Positions 50,549-59,946 of a stretch of DNA of 64,000 nucleotides are shown here, in pieces. Positions within the stretch are counted from its first letter, which is position 1. Each line of letters opens with the position of its first letter. The position numbers and the translations under genes are program-made. Below the pieces are notes generated by a model. The model saw only the letters and a list, made by a program, of their open reading frames with translations. It ran no database searches and was not told the origin of the DNA. This stretch comes from JANQEU01 sp965601455. Lineage in GTDB: Bacteria; Bacteroidota; Bacteroidia; Cytophagales; Cyclobacteriaceae. The stretch is taken from NCBI GenBank assembly GCA_965601455.1, contig OZ271831.1:1054001-1118000 (forward strand), written 5' to 3'.

Positions 50549-51859
50549 TTACATCGAGGGATCATCCATATAACCTGTTGTGACGTTAACCATCGCCTTG
50601 ACTCCGTAGATCAAACTACTATCATCAACATAGAAATCAGGAGTGTGGTGAGGTGCTGCCTCCTTTGGATCTGATCCTTCAGGACAACCACCAAGGAAAA
50701 AGAAAAATCCAGGTACTTCCCGAGCAAAGTATGAAAAGTCCTCAGCACCTGTTTTGGCTTTAATCAATTTCACATTACCCTCACCCATGGTGTTTTCCAA
50801 CCAGGGTATGGACTTGGCAGTAAGATCGGGATCGTTGTAAGTGACCGGGTAACCTTTTTTAATATTTAATTCAACTTCCGCACCCATTCCTTTTCCAATA
50901 TTTTCGGCCATTCGATAGAAATCAGCATGGAGTTTATCTTGCATCTCCGTATCTAGTGTTCGGATAGTGCCAATCATCTCCACTTCCTCTGGGATAATGT
51001 TATTTCGAACGCCACCTCTAATAAGCCCAACAGAAATTACTGCTGCTTCATTTGTCAAATCCGTATTTCTACTAATAATTGATTGGATACCGTTGATTAG
51101 CTGAGCGGATGCTACTACGGGATCTATTCCAGACCAGGGAGCTGAGCCATGCGACTGCTTGCCTTTTATTTTCATTTCCCAACGGTCAGCGGCTGCGAGT
51201 GTACCACCAGGCTTATAGGCGATGGTTCCAACGGGTGTCTGGGAATTTATATGAAGACCAAAAACGACATCCACATCCGGATTCTTGAGTGCTCCTTCTT
51301 TTACCATCAGGAAAGCGCCAAATTCCGGTTCATTCGGAGGTGCGCCTTCCTCGGCTGGCTGGAATAAAAATTTAACCGTACCCTGAAGGTCATCTTTCAT
51401 TTTGGAAAGGACCTCTGCCGCACCCATCAAGATTGCTACATGTGTATCATGGCCGCAGGCATGCATTACCCCAGTTTCAATATTGTTATAGGTAGATGTC
51501 ACCTTGGAGGCCCAAGGAAGGTCAACTCGTTCGGTTACTGGAAGCGCATCCATGTCCGCCCGTAACGCAACTACCGGACCCGGTTTACCTCCTTTGAGAA
51601 TACCAACTACACCGGTTTTGGCTACATTTCGCTGAACTTCAATGCCAAGAGATTCCAGGTGTTTAGCTACCATTTCGGCAGTTTTATACTCCTGATTGCT
51701 TAATTCAGGGTTTTGATGGATGGTATGTCGCCATTCAATGACCTTGTCAATTACTTCTTCAGATAATTTGTCTGATTTAACCATGAGCTTTGATGGCTGC
51801 GAGCTGACGGTATAGGCCAGAATTAGGGTTAATGCAAATAATAAGGTTTTCATGCGCAC
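50549..51859 (-). CDS. M20D-family amidohydrolase (N-acyl amino acid type), exported
   Basis: A 436-residue exported peptidase of the M20 family, subfamily D. The signal peptide is LLFALTLILAYTVSSQ. The substrate motif VVALRADMDALPVTE and the metal-binding sites HACGHDTHVAIL (Cys-His) and FLFQPAEEGAPPN (Glu-Glu) are visible, then GLHINSQTPVG and the C-terminal histidine in APHHTPDFYVDD. Such enzymes deacylate N-acyl amino acids or related amides; a periplasmic form is common in Bacteroidota. Gene length is normal. Confidence 0.9.
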   Translation of the reverse strand: MRMKTLLFALTLILAYTVSSQPSKLMVKSDKLSEEVIDKVIEWRHTIHQNPELSNQEYKTAEMVAKHLESLGIEVQRNVAKTGVVGILKGGKPGPVVALRADMDALPVTERVDLPWASKVTSTYNNIETGVMHACGHDTHVAILMGAAEVLSKMKDDLQGTVKFLFQPAEEGAPPNEPEFGAFLMVKEGALKNPDVDVVFGLHINSQTPVGTIAYKPGGTLAAADRWEMKIKGKQSHGSAPWSGIDPVVASAQLINGIQSIISRNTDLTNEAAVISVGLIRGGVRNNIIPEEVEMIGTIRTLDTEMQDKLHADFYRMAENIGKGMGAEVELNIKKGYPVTYNDPDLTAKSIPWLENTMGEGNVKLIKAKTGAEDFSYFAREVPGFFFFLGGCPEGSDPKEAAPHHTPDFYVDDSSLIYGVKAMVNVTTGYMDDPSM

Positions 51860-51942
51860 TAATTTAACGCATGTCCGCCTGGAACCAAACTGAAAAAAAC
51901 AGATAGATTTTGGGCCGCTATGTAAATTAAGAAACCAGAGAC

Positions 51943-52380
51943 CTATGGATTTAGCTCAATTTCGGTGGGTCCTTCCAGTATCTCGATGTGGCAACAGTCG
52001 TGCCCAATGAGATAGAGCTCATCAATACTATATACTTGATCATTAAACTCGAAGGAGCCTCTGAATCGAATCGGCGACCCTTCTCGTTCAATTAAATCCA
52101 GTTCGGCGTCAGTAAGAATTGCATGAAATCCACCTGCGGGATTCAGATATTCGCCAAAATCAAAAGAGGTGTTTTGTGAGACGATGGTTGAAGAGAAATC
52201 ATCTAGTTTGACTGGCTCGCCATTGAAAGTGATTTCCACCCCGACTGTTACAAAGATCTCCGTGCAAATAATTTCCTTCGGACAGGGTTCAGTATCATCG
52301 CATATAACATCTTTTTCATTGCAGGAAATAAGGCTAATGGACAACAGAAATAGTATTAGAAGTAGATAGTTATTTCGCAT
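51943..52380 (-). CDS. Small lipoprotein of unknown function
   Basis: A 145-residue protein with a lipobox (SLISC, Cys20) after the hydrophobic start. The mature part has several cysteines near the N-terminus (CDDTEPCPKEIIC) and a GHDCC pair near the C-terminus, and an even beta pattern (VEITFNGEPVKL, YSIDELYLIGHD). The cysteines may form disulfides. It is probably an outer- or inner-membrane lipoprotein. No homologous family is recognised. Confidence 0.7.
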   Translation of the reverse strand: MRNNYLLLILFLLSISLISCNEKDVICDDTEPCPKEIICTEIFVTVGVEITFNGEPVKLDDFSSTIVSQNTSFDFGEYLNPAGGFHAILTDAELDLIEREGSPIRFRGSFEFNDQVYSIDELYLIGHDCCHIEILEGPTEIELNP

Positions 52381-52569
52381 GGAATATCAGTAGCAAATCT
52401 CGTACCAATCCGACCGAAATCAAGGTTTTCTATTGACGACTTAACACTATTAAAAAGTATTTTATTGGTGATTTTTCCTCTTCACCACCTCAAACAACCT
52501 GTTTAACCGCAAAATTTTTATGGAAACAGTAGATTATTTTAAAATTGAGCCAGGATAATTCATAAGAAA

Positions 52570-52752
52570 ATGAAAGAGGCTCTACTTACAAGCATCACAA
52601 ACCAATTAGGAAATCTGCATGAAGAGCAGTTGCTTGAGGTACTTAACAAGGTTCACCTGGTTCAAGAAAGTGCAATCCAGCGAGTACAGGATCCAAGAGA
52701 CAATGCTCTGAAGCAGATTAAGACCGCTTTGCGAAAAGGCTATAGTTTCTAG
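52570..52752 (+). CDS. Small helical protein of unknown function
   Basis: A 60-residue protein, highly helical (LTSITNQLGNLHEEQLLEVL, QESAIQRVQDPRDNALKQI), with no signal peptide or membrane segment. It lies 30 bases before the quinone-oxidoreductase gene in the same direction. The sequence resembles the helical type of small antitoxin-like proteins, but no partner toxin is beside it. Family unknown. Confidence 0.55.
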   Translation: MKEALLTSITNQLGNLHEEQLLEVLNKVHLVQESAIQRVQDPRDNALKQIKTALRKGYSF

Positions 52753-52782
52753 CTTTTTTGTAAATGCATGTAGCTTTATGGG

Positions 52783-53760
52783 ATGAAGGTATTAATTCCC
52801 GAATCTCATGAAGATGTTCAAGGTCTAATAGAGGCAAATCAGCCGGTTCCTGAACTTTCCACATTCGAAATAAGAATCAAAACAAAAGCGATTGGAATCA
52901 ATCGTGCGGACCTTCTACAAAAAGAAGGTAAATACCCACCCCCACCAGGTGCGAGTGATATTTTGGGATTAGAGGTATCCGGGACTATTGATGCCGTGGG
53001 TGACCTGGTTGACCAATGGAAAGTTGGCGATGAAGTTTTTGCTCTTCTTGCCGGAGGGGGTTACGCAGAATTTGTAGTGGTGCACCAGGATCTGGTTATG
53101 CGAAAACCAGCTGCGATAGATCTCATTGATTGCGCTGCAATTGCGGAGGTATTTCTTACGGCCTACCAGGCGCTGTTTTTATTAGGTGACATCCAAGAAA
53201 ATGAGAGGGCTCTTATCCACGCAGGTGCAAGTGGAGTTGGAACCGCCGCCATACAGATGTGCAAACAGCTGGGGATCGATTCTTACACCACGGCCGGTAG
53301 TGAGGAGAAAAGGGAATTTTGTCTGAGTCTTGGTGCTAGTTATGCCATCAATTATAATAACCAATCTTTCGACGATGTGATCAGGCAAAATCGTCATGAA
53401 ATAGATGTGATCATGGATCCGATTGGAAAATCGTACTTCAATAGAAATCTTGATAGTATAGCATCGGATGGGAGGTGGATTGTGCTGGCATTTATGAGCG
53501 GGGCAGTAGCAGAAATAAACCTGGCAAAAGTCTTGATGAAGCGTGTCAAATTAATGGGTTCGACATTAAGGGCACGATCTGTGGAGTACAAATCGAAATT
53601 GATACATGCTTTTTTAAGCCGATTTGGGGACAAGCTGGAGACAGGTGAAATGAAACCTATTATCGATCATATTTTCGATTGGAGTGATATTAACGATGCC
53701 CACGCTTACATGGAGAAAAACCTGAATAAGGGTAAGATTTTAGTAAAGGGTCCGGCTTAG
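52783..53760 (+). CDS. NAD(P)H quinone oxidoreductase, zinc-independent MDR family
   Basis: A 325-residue quinone reductase of the PIG3/QOR type. The substrate-domain motif IGINRADLLQKEGKYPPPPGA matches this group closely. The nucleotide-binding motif is HAGASGVGTAAIQM, and IDVIMDPIGKSYFNRNL follows. No zinc-binding cysteine cluster is visible, as expected for quinone reductases. The stop overlaps the convergent DUF2784 gene by four bases. Confidence 0.92.
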   Translation: MKVLIPESHEDVQGLIEANQPVPELSTFEIRIKTKAIGINRADLLQKEGKYPPPPGASDILGLEVSGTIDAVGDLVDQWKVGDEVFALLAGGGYAEFVVVHQDLVMRKPAAIDLIDCAAIAEVFLTAYQALFLLGDIQENERALIHAGASGVGTAAIQMCKQLGIDSYTTAGSEEKREFCLSLGASYAINYNNQSFDDVIRQNRHEIDVIMDPIGKSYFNRNLDSIASDGRWIVLAFMSGAVAEINLAKVLMKRVKLMGSTLRARSVEYKSKLIHAFLSRFGDKLETGEMKPIIDHIFDWSDINDAHAYMEKNLNKGKILVKGPA

Positions 53761-54140
53761 TGGGCATGTGAGACCTTATCTTTTCCTACATACAATAGAA
53801 TTACCGAAAGTGCAGTACCTAAGATAAGCCCCCCAACTGTAAGTAGATCAATTACAAAGCGATCTGAGTTAATACCTAATGTTTTATCAACCAGGTACTT
53901 TATGAAACTAGCAGGTAGTTGAGTTTCTCCCAGTGCACGCTTGACGTCCCAATGCCAATCGGTGATCGGGCAGTAACCGATTGTTCCGATCCAGGCACCA
54001 ATTACCAACCAGGCAAATAGAACAAACGTGATGAAAATTAGATGACCTTTCCTCCAGGAAGGCTTTAGCCAACCACAAGTAATGAAAAGTACAATTGAGC
54101 AGTGAAGCGCTGTTAGTAGAATGTCAAGTAGCAGTAGCAT
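53757..54140 (-). CDS. DUF2784 family membrane protein
   Basis: A 127-residue membrane protein with about four hydrophobic helices (LLDILLTALHCSIVLFITCG, FITFVLFAWLVIGAWIGTIG, LLTVGGLILGTALSVILLY). The segment GYCPITDWHWDVKRALGE is the DUF2784 signature. Function unknown. Its coding end overlaps the quinone reductase gene by four bases on the other strand. Confidence 0.85.
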   Translation of the reverse strand: MLLLLDILLTALHCSIVLFITCGWLKPSWRKGHLIFITFVLFAWLVIGAWIGTIGYCPITDWHWDVKRALGETQLPASFIKYLVDKTLGINSDRFVIDLLTVGGLILGTALSVILLYVGKDKVSHAH

Positions 54141-54170
54141 ATGTACTGCTAAACAGAAATAATGCCAAAA

Positions 54171-54701
54171 TCAGAATTCGACGAATGAACTAACCTGATC
54201 TTGAAGCAACTGATTGTACAATTGATTTGTAATCTTTCCATCAGAATAATTCTTCTCAATGCTGGCCAATTTGGGTTTAAGAGCCAGTACGTGCATGCCA
54301 CAATAATTGAAAATATCCGTAAGGTGACTGAGGGCCAAACCGGCTCCTTGTACGCCTGATGATAATCCCACTAGCGCACATTTTTTGTTTTTGAATGTAT
54401 TGGGGAACTCCAAACCATCGATGAAAGCTTTCAGTACCCCTGGGAATGATCCATTGTACTCCGGCACAATAAAAATCATTTTTTGTGATTCCTTCATCAA
54501 CTGTCGGTACGGGTTGAAAGCTTCATTCTTTCCGCTTTTGTCATACAGTGCTGAAGCGATGAAATCTTCTGGAAGGTCTCTAAGGTCTATTATCGGGGCA
54601 TCAATGCCTTTTGCATGAAGAAGTTCTTTGTAGAGTTCACTAATCTCTTTAGAAAGAGCGTTCTTTCTATTGGTGCTTGAAATAATAACAAATTTTTCCA
54701 T
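54171..54701 (-). CDS. NADPH-dependent FMN reductase-like flavoprotein
   Basis: A 176-residue flavodoxin-like protein. The FMN-binding loop is SSTNRKNALSKEISELY, and FIVPEYNGSFPGVLKAFIDG is the classical motif of the NADPH:FMN reductase family. It probably reduces flavins or quinones. The start ATG shares one base (TAATG) with the stop of the GIN-domain lipoprotein gene, indicating translational coupling. Confidence 0.88.
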   Translation of the reverse strand: MEKFVIISSTNRKNALSKEISELYKELLHAKGIDAPIIDLRDLPEDFIASALYDKSGKNEAFNPYRQLMKESQKMIFIVPEYNGSFPGVLKAFIDGLEFPNTFKNKKCALVGLSSGVQGAGLALSHLTDIFNYCGMHVLALKPKLASIEKNYSDGKITNQLYNQLLQDQVSSFVEF

Positions 54702-55429
54702 TAATACTTTCGAATCAAATTTCCATTTCCCCGTTGCTCAATTAACTCGAGGATAGAAGGTTCCTGATAAAGCAAGATATCCCCTTCACTCCAGAGATAA
54801 TATCTCAGCCTATCTGAAACGTTAACATGGACCTGATTAATTCCATTGTGAACTATTGAAGCTCTTCTGACCATAAGGTTTTCACCCAAAAACCTGCTAT
54901 CCCCAGCAACTATATAAACACCTAAAGCGTTAGTTTGTCCGCTAATGCTAACATTATTAAGCTTTCCTATTTCAATTTGAATAGCATCGTTGTTAACCAG
55001 GAGGTCAACTGTTCCTGATTCTTCCGTAATGAGCTGAAATGAATATTCAATCTCTTCTTCTGAATATACCCTACCAATCGTTTTCTTAACCAACAACTGC
55101 AAAGTGTCTGTAAAAATGTGAAAATCAACATTACCAGGATTTCGAGACCACCGGCATCCATTTAAATTTCTAACGTGTAAATGATTTTCCTCAATGGAGA
55201 TATCAATTTCCGGTAACATGTTTATCCCTGTCTCGATTTCAAAGAATTGATCACGATGATTGTGCAGAATAACGTTAATGTCATCATGAATGGTAATGCT
55301 GTAGATTGGCTGATCATATCTGTATTCTCTTGTAATTGCGTCCCCGGTGGTCTGAACACAGTTCCATGCGTCGTCGTTGTCGCACGAACCAAGGATCACA
55401 ATTATCAGATATGGTAGAAGTTTTTTCAA
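54701..55429 (-). CDS. GIN-domain (DUF2807-type) lipoprotein
   Basis: A 242-residue lipoprotein with lipobox ILGSC (Cys16). The body follows the head-GIN domain plan of DUF2807 proteins: ITIHDDINVILHN near the start, and strands turning into VSISGQTNALGVYIVAGDS and MVRRASIVHNGINQVHVNV, a beta-helix like the DUF4097 protein at 4.1 kb. It is in an operon with the flavoprotein and the PagL-like gene (four-base overlap). Probably periplasmic or surface; function unknown. Confidence 0.75.
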   Translation of the reverse strand: MKKLLPYLIIVILGSCDNDDAWNCVQTTGDAITREYRYDQPIYSITIHDDINVILHNHRDQFFEIETGINMLPEIDISIEENHLHVRNLNGCRWSRNPGNVDFHIFTDTLQLLVKKTIGRVYSEEEIEYSFQLITEESGTVDLLVNNDAIQIEIGKLNNVSISGQTNALGVYIVAGDSRFLGENLMVRRASIVHNGINQVHVNVSDRLRYYLWSEGDILLYQEPSILELIEQRGNGNLIRKY

Positions 55430-56586
55430 AATCTTTTGCCGATACCTAATGCGAAGTTGTCAGCTCTTCCACCGTGGGCTTTGAGCATCATGGTTCCGAA
55501 AATCTCGTAAGGAAAATAGTATTTAAGTCCATAACGTTGATACCAGTTTGGGTCAATGTTTCTAAACGGTTGGTAGATATATCGACCAGCTTGTGTCACC
55601 AGGCTCATTTTTGAAACCAAAAGCTCATGCCCAATTACGATTGCTATTCTTTTATGATCCGTCGAATTGCTTACGTCTGGGTTTCTTTCAATTTGTACTT
55701 TTCGAGCCTGGTTGAAAAAGAAGTCAAATCCTCCTGTTAATCGACTTACTTGGCCAATGGTTTTATCTAATTGCAACCTAAGGGTAAAAAATGGGTAAAC
55801 ACGACCCTGACTTAAAAGTGGGTCGCGTACAGTACCACTAACCAGTACACTGTAACCCAATGAGGTGTCCAATTCCGGATTTTCAGGACGAGGCTGAAGT
55901 CGTGTTTTGCTAAACCGGTAACCCAATCCAACATTGGCTGTCACAATATTTATACCCGAATTCGGTAATATCACTGCTCCATTCGAGGCATGACTGAGTG
56001 TGATTCCCGTGTTTAAGTACCACCTCGGATGAACGGGTATTCGAAGCCCAAGGCGTCCTTGCATATTATATGACACCGGACTTGAGAGCATCACATTAAG
56101 GTTATTCGTTTCCGGAGAATAGAGGGTATTGGAGAAGGTCAATCCGGTTCCCAAGCGGAAATAAACATCATAAAATCGGCTTTTCTTCAGGAAGAGTTCC
56201 ATGTAAGTCATCAGGTACAGGATCCTTCCAGTTTCGACCATATCCGTATCGAAATAGGTAAGTGAAACCCCTAAATCCGGCAGATTGTATCGATGCTGCC
56301 AGATATGCTTTCCAGTGGACGCCCAATGAAAGTAAGCCTCAAAACCCGTTGGACGTCCATAACCTAAGTGACTCACTCCCTCATTGTGTGGCATCACAAA
56401 TCCCTTCATAGAGGTAAATCCAGCATTATATTTATAGATTGACATCTCTTCGTCCACCTGTGAGAAGAGTTTGGTCAAGAAAATAAAATAGATGAATATT
56501 GCGTTGAAAGATCGTGATCTGAAAGGATGATTTGTCAACCGTATAATTCCTGGCGATGTTTCAGATTTCAGAGGTAAAAAATTCAT
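55426..56586 (-). CDS. PagL-like lipid A 3-O-deacylase / outer-membrane barrel
   Basis: The ORF extends to a TTG at 56604, but I prefer the ATG at 56584-56586, giving 386 residues, with a signal-like hydrophobic stretch (FNAIFIYFIFLTKLFS). The end of the chain is beta-barrel-like and finishes in a phenylalanine (LGIGKRF). The motif ITLSHASNGAVILPNSGIN carries the His-Ser pair of the PagL acyloxyacyl hydrolase active site, so the protein may remove a fatty acid from lipid A. It is longer than classical PagL (about 190 residues). It overlaps the GIN lipoprotein gene by four bases. Confidence 0.75.
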   Translation of the reverse strand: MNFLPLKSETSPGIIRLTNHPFRSRSFNAIFIYFIFLTKLFSQVDEEMSIYKYNAGFTSMKGFVMPHNEGVSHLGYGRPTGFEAYFHWASTGKHIWQHRYNLPDLGVSLTYFDTDMVETGRILYLMTYMELFLKKSRFYDVYFRLGTGLTFSNTLYSPETNNLNVMLSSPVSYNMQGRLGLRIPVHPRWYLNTGITLSHASNGAVILPNSGINIVTANVGLGYRFSKTRLQPRPENPELDTSLGYSVLVSGTVRDPLLSQGRVYPFFTLRLQLDKTIGQVSRLTGGFDFFFNQARKVQIERNPDVSNSTDHKRIAIVIGHELLVSKMSLVTQAGRYIYQPFRNIDPNWYQRYGLKYYFPYEIFGTMMLKAHGGRADNFALGIGKRF

Positions 56587-56616
56587 TTTAGATAAGAAAT
56601 CCAATACACTGTTTGG

Positions 56617-57543
56617 ATGTCAATAGCGGTACACAATCTTACAAAAATTTATGGAGTCCAGCGCGCTGTAGATAATTTAACTTTTACAGCTGAGAAGGGC
56701 AAAATTACAGGCTTTTTAGGTCCAAACGGTGCGGGTAAGTCCACAACCATGAAAATGGCAATGGGTTATCTCACACCTAATGATGGAGACATCGTTGTGG
56801 ATGGCATCTCGATTCACGAGGATCCAATGACAATTAAAAGGACTACCGGATACCTCCCGGAAAATAATCCTCTCTACCTGGATATGTATGTAAAAGAGTT
56901 TTTAACCTTTACAGGAAAGAGTTATCGAATATCGAACAACTACATAAAACAAAGAGTAACTGAAATCATTGAACAATGTGGGTTAGGTCCTGAAGCGAAT
57001 AAGAAAATCAGGATGCTATCAAAAGGGTATCGTCAGCGGGTGGGACTGGCCAAAGCACTGTTACCAGATCCAAAAGTACTGATACTGGATGAGCCAACTA
57101 CAGGGCTTGATCCTAATCAAATAATTGAGATAAGAGAATTGATCAAGGCGGTTGGCGAGGAGAAGACAGTTATTTTGTCAACTCATATTCTTCCTGAAGT
57201 GGAGGCCATATGCGACAAAGTAGTAATCATAAACAAAGGTCAACTTAAGCTCGATAGCAGTGTGGATCAAATAAGATCCGGTCAGAAAAAGGAGGCGGTC
57301 TTTGTGGTCGAATTCCAAAGCCCGGTGGATTCAAAACCTTTTGCCGATATGCCAGGTGTTTTGGATGTTAGGCAAGAATCTGAAATTAAGATCACCATCA
57401 AATGTGATTCTGATAAAAGACGTAAGGATATCTTAAAAGCTATTACGGATAAAGATTTACCAATGGTTTCAATAAGGCAATCCGGTGATTCGCTTGAGGA
57501 AGTATTTAAAAACCTGACAACGAGGGAGGAATCAGGCGAATGA
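56617..57543 (+). CDS. gldA: GldA-type ABC transporter ATPase
   Basis: A 308-residue ATPase. Walker A is GPNGAGKST at 35-43, the signature is LSKGYRQRVGLAKAL, Walker B is VLILDEPTTGLD and the H-loop follows in ILSTHILPEVE. The C-terminal extension of about 80 residues is of the GldA/ABC-2 type. With GldF and GldG it forms the gliding-motility-associated ABC transporter. Its stop overlaps gldF by four bases. It is divergent from the PagL-like gene 30 bases away. Confidence 0.9.
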   Translation: MSIAVHNLTKIYGVQRAVDNLTFTAEKGKITGFLGPNGAGKSTTMKMAMGYLTPNDGDIVVDGISIHEDPMTIKRTTGYLPENNPLYLDMYVKEFLTFTGKSYRISNNYIKQRVTEIIEQCGLGPEANKKIRMLSKGYRQRVGLAKALLPDPKVLILDEPTTGLDPNQIIEIRELIKAVGEEKTVILSTHILPEVEAICDKVVIINKGQLKLDSSVDQIRSGQKKEAVFVVEFQSPVDSKPFADMPGVLDVRQESEIKITIKCDSDKRRKDILKAITDKDLPMVSIRQSGDSLEEVFKNLTTREESGE

Positions 57544-58265
57544 AAACAATTATCGATAAAGAGATTAATGAGTTCTTCAACTCTCTGATCGGATACTTGT
57601 CTATTGGAGTATTTCTCATAATTGTGAGTTTAATGATGTGGGTCATTCCGGGTACAAACGTCCTGGATTACGGTTATGTGAGTATGGAACCGGTTTTTAC
57701 CCTGGGTCCATATGCTTTCATGTTTTTGATACCTGCAATTACGATGAGGTCAATTGCGGAAGAGAGAAGATCGGGAACAATGGAACTGCTATTCACACTG
57801 CCTTTTCGAACAATAGATATCTTGGCTGGTAAGTTTCTCGGAGCATTAGTCATCGTCATTTTTTCTCTACTGCCTACTATTTTATATTATTTCTCACTGT
57901 ACTATCTGGGTAACCCCATAGGGAATCTGGATAGCTCGGCAATTTTTGGTTCCTACATTGGATTGGTGCTATTGGGAGCCGTTTTCGTTTCCATTGGAAT
58001 CTTTTCTTCGTCAGTCTCAGATAATCAAATCGTAGCCTTCATTTTGGCTGCTGCTCTATGTTTCTTCCTACATGAGGGGCTTCAGTTCATAGCACTATTG
58101 GACATTTGGAATTTATGGTTGGGCAACCTGGAAGTACTTTCCATTAATTATCACTATCAGTCGATGAGCAATGGCTTATTGGAGGTTGTTGACATTACTT
58201 ACTTCATAGGAGTGATCTTCATGTTTTTAGTTTTTACATGGTTGATTCTGGAAAACAGGAAATAG
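57540..58265 (+). CDS. gldF: GldF-type ABC-2 permease
   Basis: A 241-residue permease with six membrane helices, including GYLSIGVFLIIVSLMMWVIPGT, LGPYAFMFLIPAITMRSIAEER, GKFLGALVIVIFSLLPTILYYF and YFIGVIFMFLVFTWLIL. The motif RSIAEERRSGTMELLFTLP is shared by ABC-2/GldF permeases. It overlaps gldA by four bases and is followed by gldG after one base, so the three are one operon. Confidence 0.9.
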   Translation: MKTIIDKEINEFFNSLIGYLSIGVFLIIVSLMMWVIPGTNVLDYGYVSMEPVFTLGPYAFMFLIPAITMRSIAEERRSGTMELLFTLPFRTIDILAGKFLGALVIVIFSLLPTILYYFSLYYLGNPIGNLDSSAIFGSYIGLVLLGAVFVSIGIFSSSVSDNQIVAFILAAALCFFLHEGLQFIALLDIWNLWLGNLEVLSINYHYQSMSNGLLEVVDITYFIGVIFMFLVFTWLILENRK

Positions 58266-58266
58266 T

Positions 58267-59946
58267 ATGTTAGAAAAAAGATCGACATATAATCTGTTAC
58301 TGGTACTTGTTGCTCTTTCGGCTATGATATTCATTAATCAGCTGGCAGGTATATTCTCCTGGCAGTTCGATTTTACTGAAGAAAAAAGATACACGCTACA
58401 TCCAAACGTATCGAAAATGATTCGGGAGTTGGAAGAGCCTGTTAATATTGAGGTATTCCTTGCCGGTGAGCTGCCAAATAATTTTAAACGACTCCAAACC
58501 GGAATCAATTCAACCCTAACCCAGTTTCGAAAGGAAGCTGGTTCAAATATCCAATTCAAATTTACAGATCCATCTCAAGCTGCAAGTGCTCAAGCGAGGA
58601 ACCAGTTTTATCGTGATTTGATGGGAAGAGGAATCCAACCCTCTAACGTAAACTATTCGAAGGAGGGTCAGCGGATTGAGAAACTTCTTTTTCCTGGTGC
58701 TATTGTCTCATATGGTGGTAGAGAAAGAGGAGTAACCTTACTCAAAGGGAACCGAAGTGCTACTATTGACGAAATGCTGAATCAGTCAGTGGAAGGATTG
58801 GAGTACGAACTGGCGAACACCATAAAGCAATTGAAGCAATCCTCTCGAAAGAGAATAGGATTTGTTACTGGTCATAATGAACCGGATTCTGTTGAGCTGG
58901 CAGGTTTTACCAGTGCCGTGTCAGAGAATTATGATTTATTTCGACTGCATCTTCCCTCCAGAAGAAATCCGATCACCGGTTTTGACGCATTGATTATCGG
59001 CAAACCAACGACTGCATTTACGGAAAGAGAAAAGTACTACCTGGATCAATATATAATGAATGGTGGTAAACTGCTAGTCTTTTATGACGCCTTAAGTGTT
59101 GATATGAGCCAGGCACATGGTGAAGGCACCGTGGCTCTTCCAGTCGAAACAAACCTCGAGGATATGTTTTTCAAATATGGGATTCGTCTGAACAGAGACT
59201 ACGTTGCTGATATCAATTGTGGGAATACACCGGTCGTTACAGGACAAGTTGGGGACCAGCCTCGCATTGAATTATTGCCGTGGCCATACTTTCCCATTAT
59301 CACGAATTTTTCAGATCACCCCATGGTTAAGAATCTTGATGCAATCTGGCTGAGAGGTGTTTCGACTATTGACACAGTTAAGGCAGTTGGAATAAAGAAA
59401 ACACCTTTATTGTTTTCGTCGGAATACACGATGAAGTTTAATCCACCGGTTAGGATCAGTTACAATGATCTGCAGGAGAAGCTGTTACCGGAAAGATTTA
59501 CCGGGGGTTTTCAGCCTTTCGCCTATTTACTCGAAGGTCAATTCTCTTCACTATATCAAAACAGATTTCCACCTGCTGGTGTGGATCGATCTACCTTTCG
59601 GGAAAAAGGTGAACCAACAAAAATTCTTGCGGTTGCTGACGGTGATCTTCTCAGAAATGATTTCAATCTGGAGGATGAATCTCCACTTCCGATGGGAGTT
59701 GACCCTTACAGTCAGACTACATACGCGAATGAGGATTTTCTCATGAAAGCTCTTGATTACCTGTTGGACGAAGATCAATTGCTGCAAGCCAGAAACCGAG
59801 AGGTGAAAATACGACCCATGGATCGTGCAAAAATCCAGGGCCCTGGTGCTACCCTTCGATGGTTCAATGTTTTTCTTCCACTTCTGGTAATTGCTATAGC
59901 CGGGATTATAAAGTTTTACACCAGATCACTGAAGTATGCAAAGTAG
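58267..59946 (+). CDS. gldG: GldG-type ABC transporter accessory protein
   Basis: A 559-residue protein with membrane helices at the ends (TYNLLLVLVALSAMIFINQL and WFNVFLPLLVIAIAGIIKFY) and a large periplasmic part between. The sequence after the first helix, FDFTEEKRYTLHPNVSKMIRELEEPVNIEVFLAGELPNNFKRL, is the GldG/ABC-2 auxiliary signature. Role: assembly or function of the gliding ABC complex. Its last 11 bases overlap the DUF4340 gene. Confidence 0.9.
   Translation: MLEKRSTYNLLLVLVALSAMIFINQLAGIFSWQFDFTEEKRYTLHPNVSKMIRELEEPVNIEVFLAGELPNNFKRLQTGINSTLTQFRKEAGSNIQFKFTDPSQAASAQARNQFYRDLMGRGIQPSNVNYSKEGQRIEKLLFPGAIVSYGGRERGVTLLKGNRSATIDEMLNQSVEGLEYELANTIKQLKQSSRKRIGFVTGHNEPDSVELAGFTSAVSENYDLFRLHLPSRRNPITGFDALIIGKPTTAFTEREKYYLDQYIMNGGKLLVFYDALSVDMSQAHGEGTVALPVETNLEDMFFKYGIRLNRDYVADINCGNTPVVTGQVGDQPRIELLPWPYFPIITNFSDHPMVKNLDAIWLRGVSTIDTVKAVGIKKTPLLFSSEYTMKFNPPVRISYNDLQEKLLPERFTGGFQPFAYLLEGQFSSLYQNRFPPAGVDRSTFREKGEPTKILAVADGDLLRNDFNLEDESPLPMGVDPYSQTTYANEDFLMKALDYLLDEDQLLQARNREVKIRPMDRAKIQGPGATLRWFNVFLPLLVIAIAGIIKFYTRSLKYAK

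Noticed and set aside
56587..56604. TTG start for the PagL-like gene
   Set aside because: An ATG at 56586 gives a natural start and keeps a little more distance to the divergent gldA gene.
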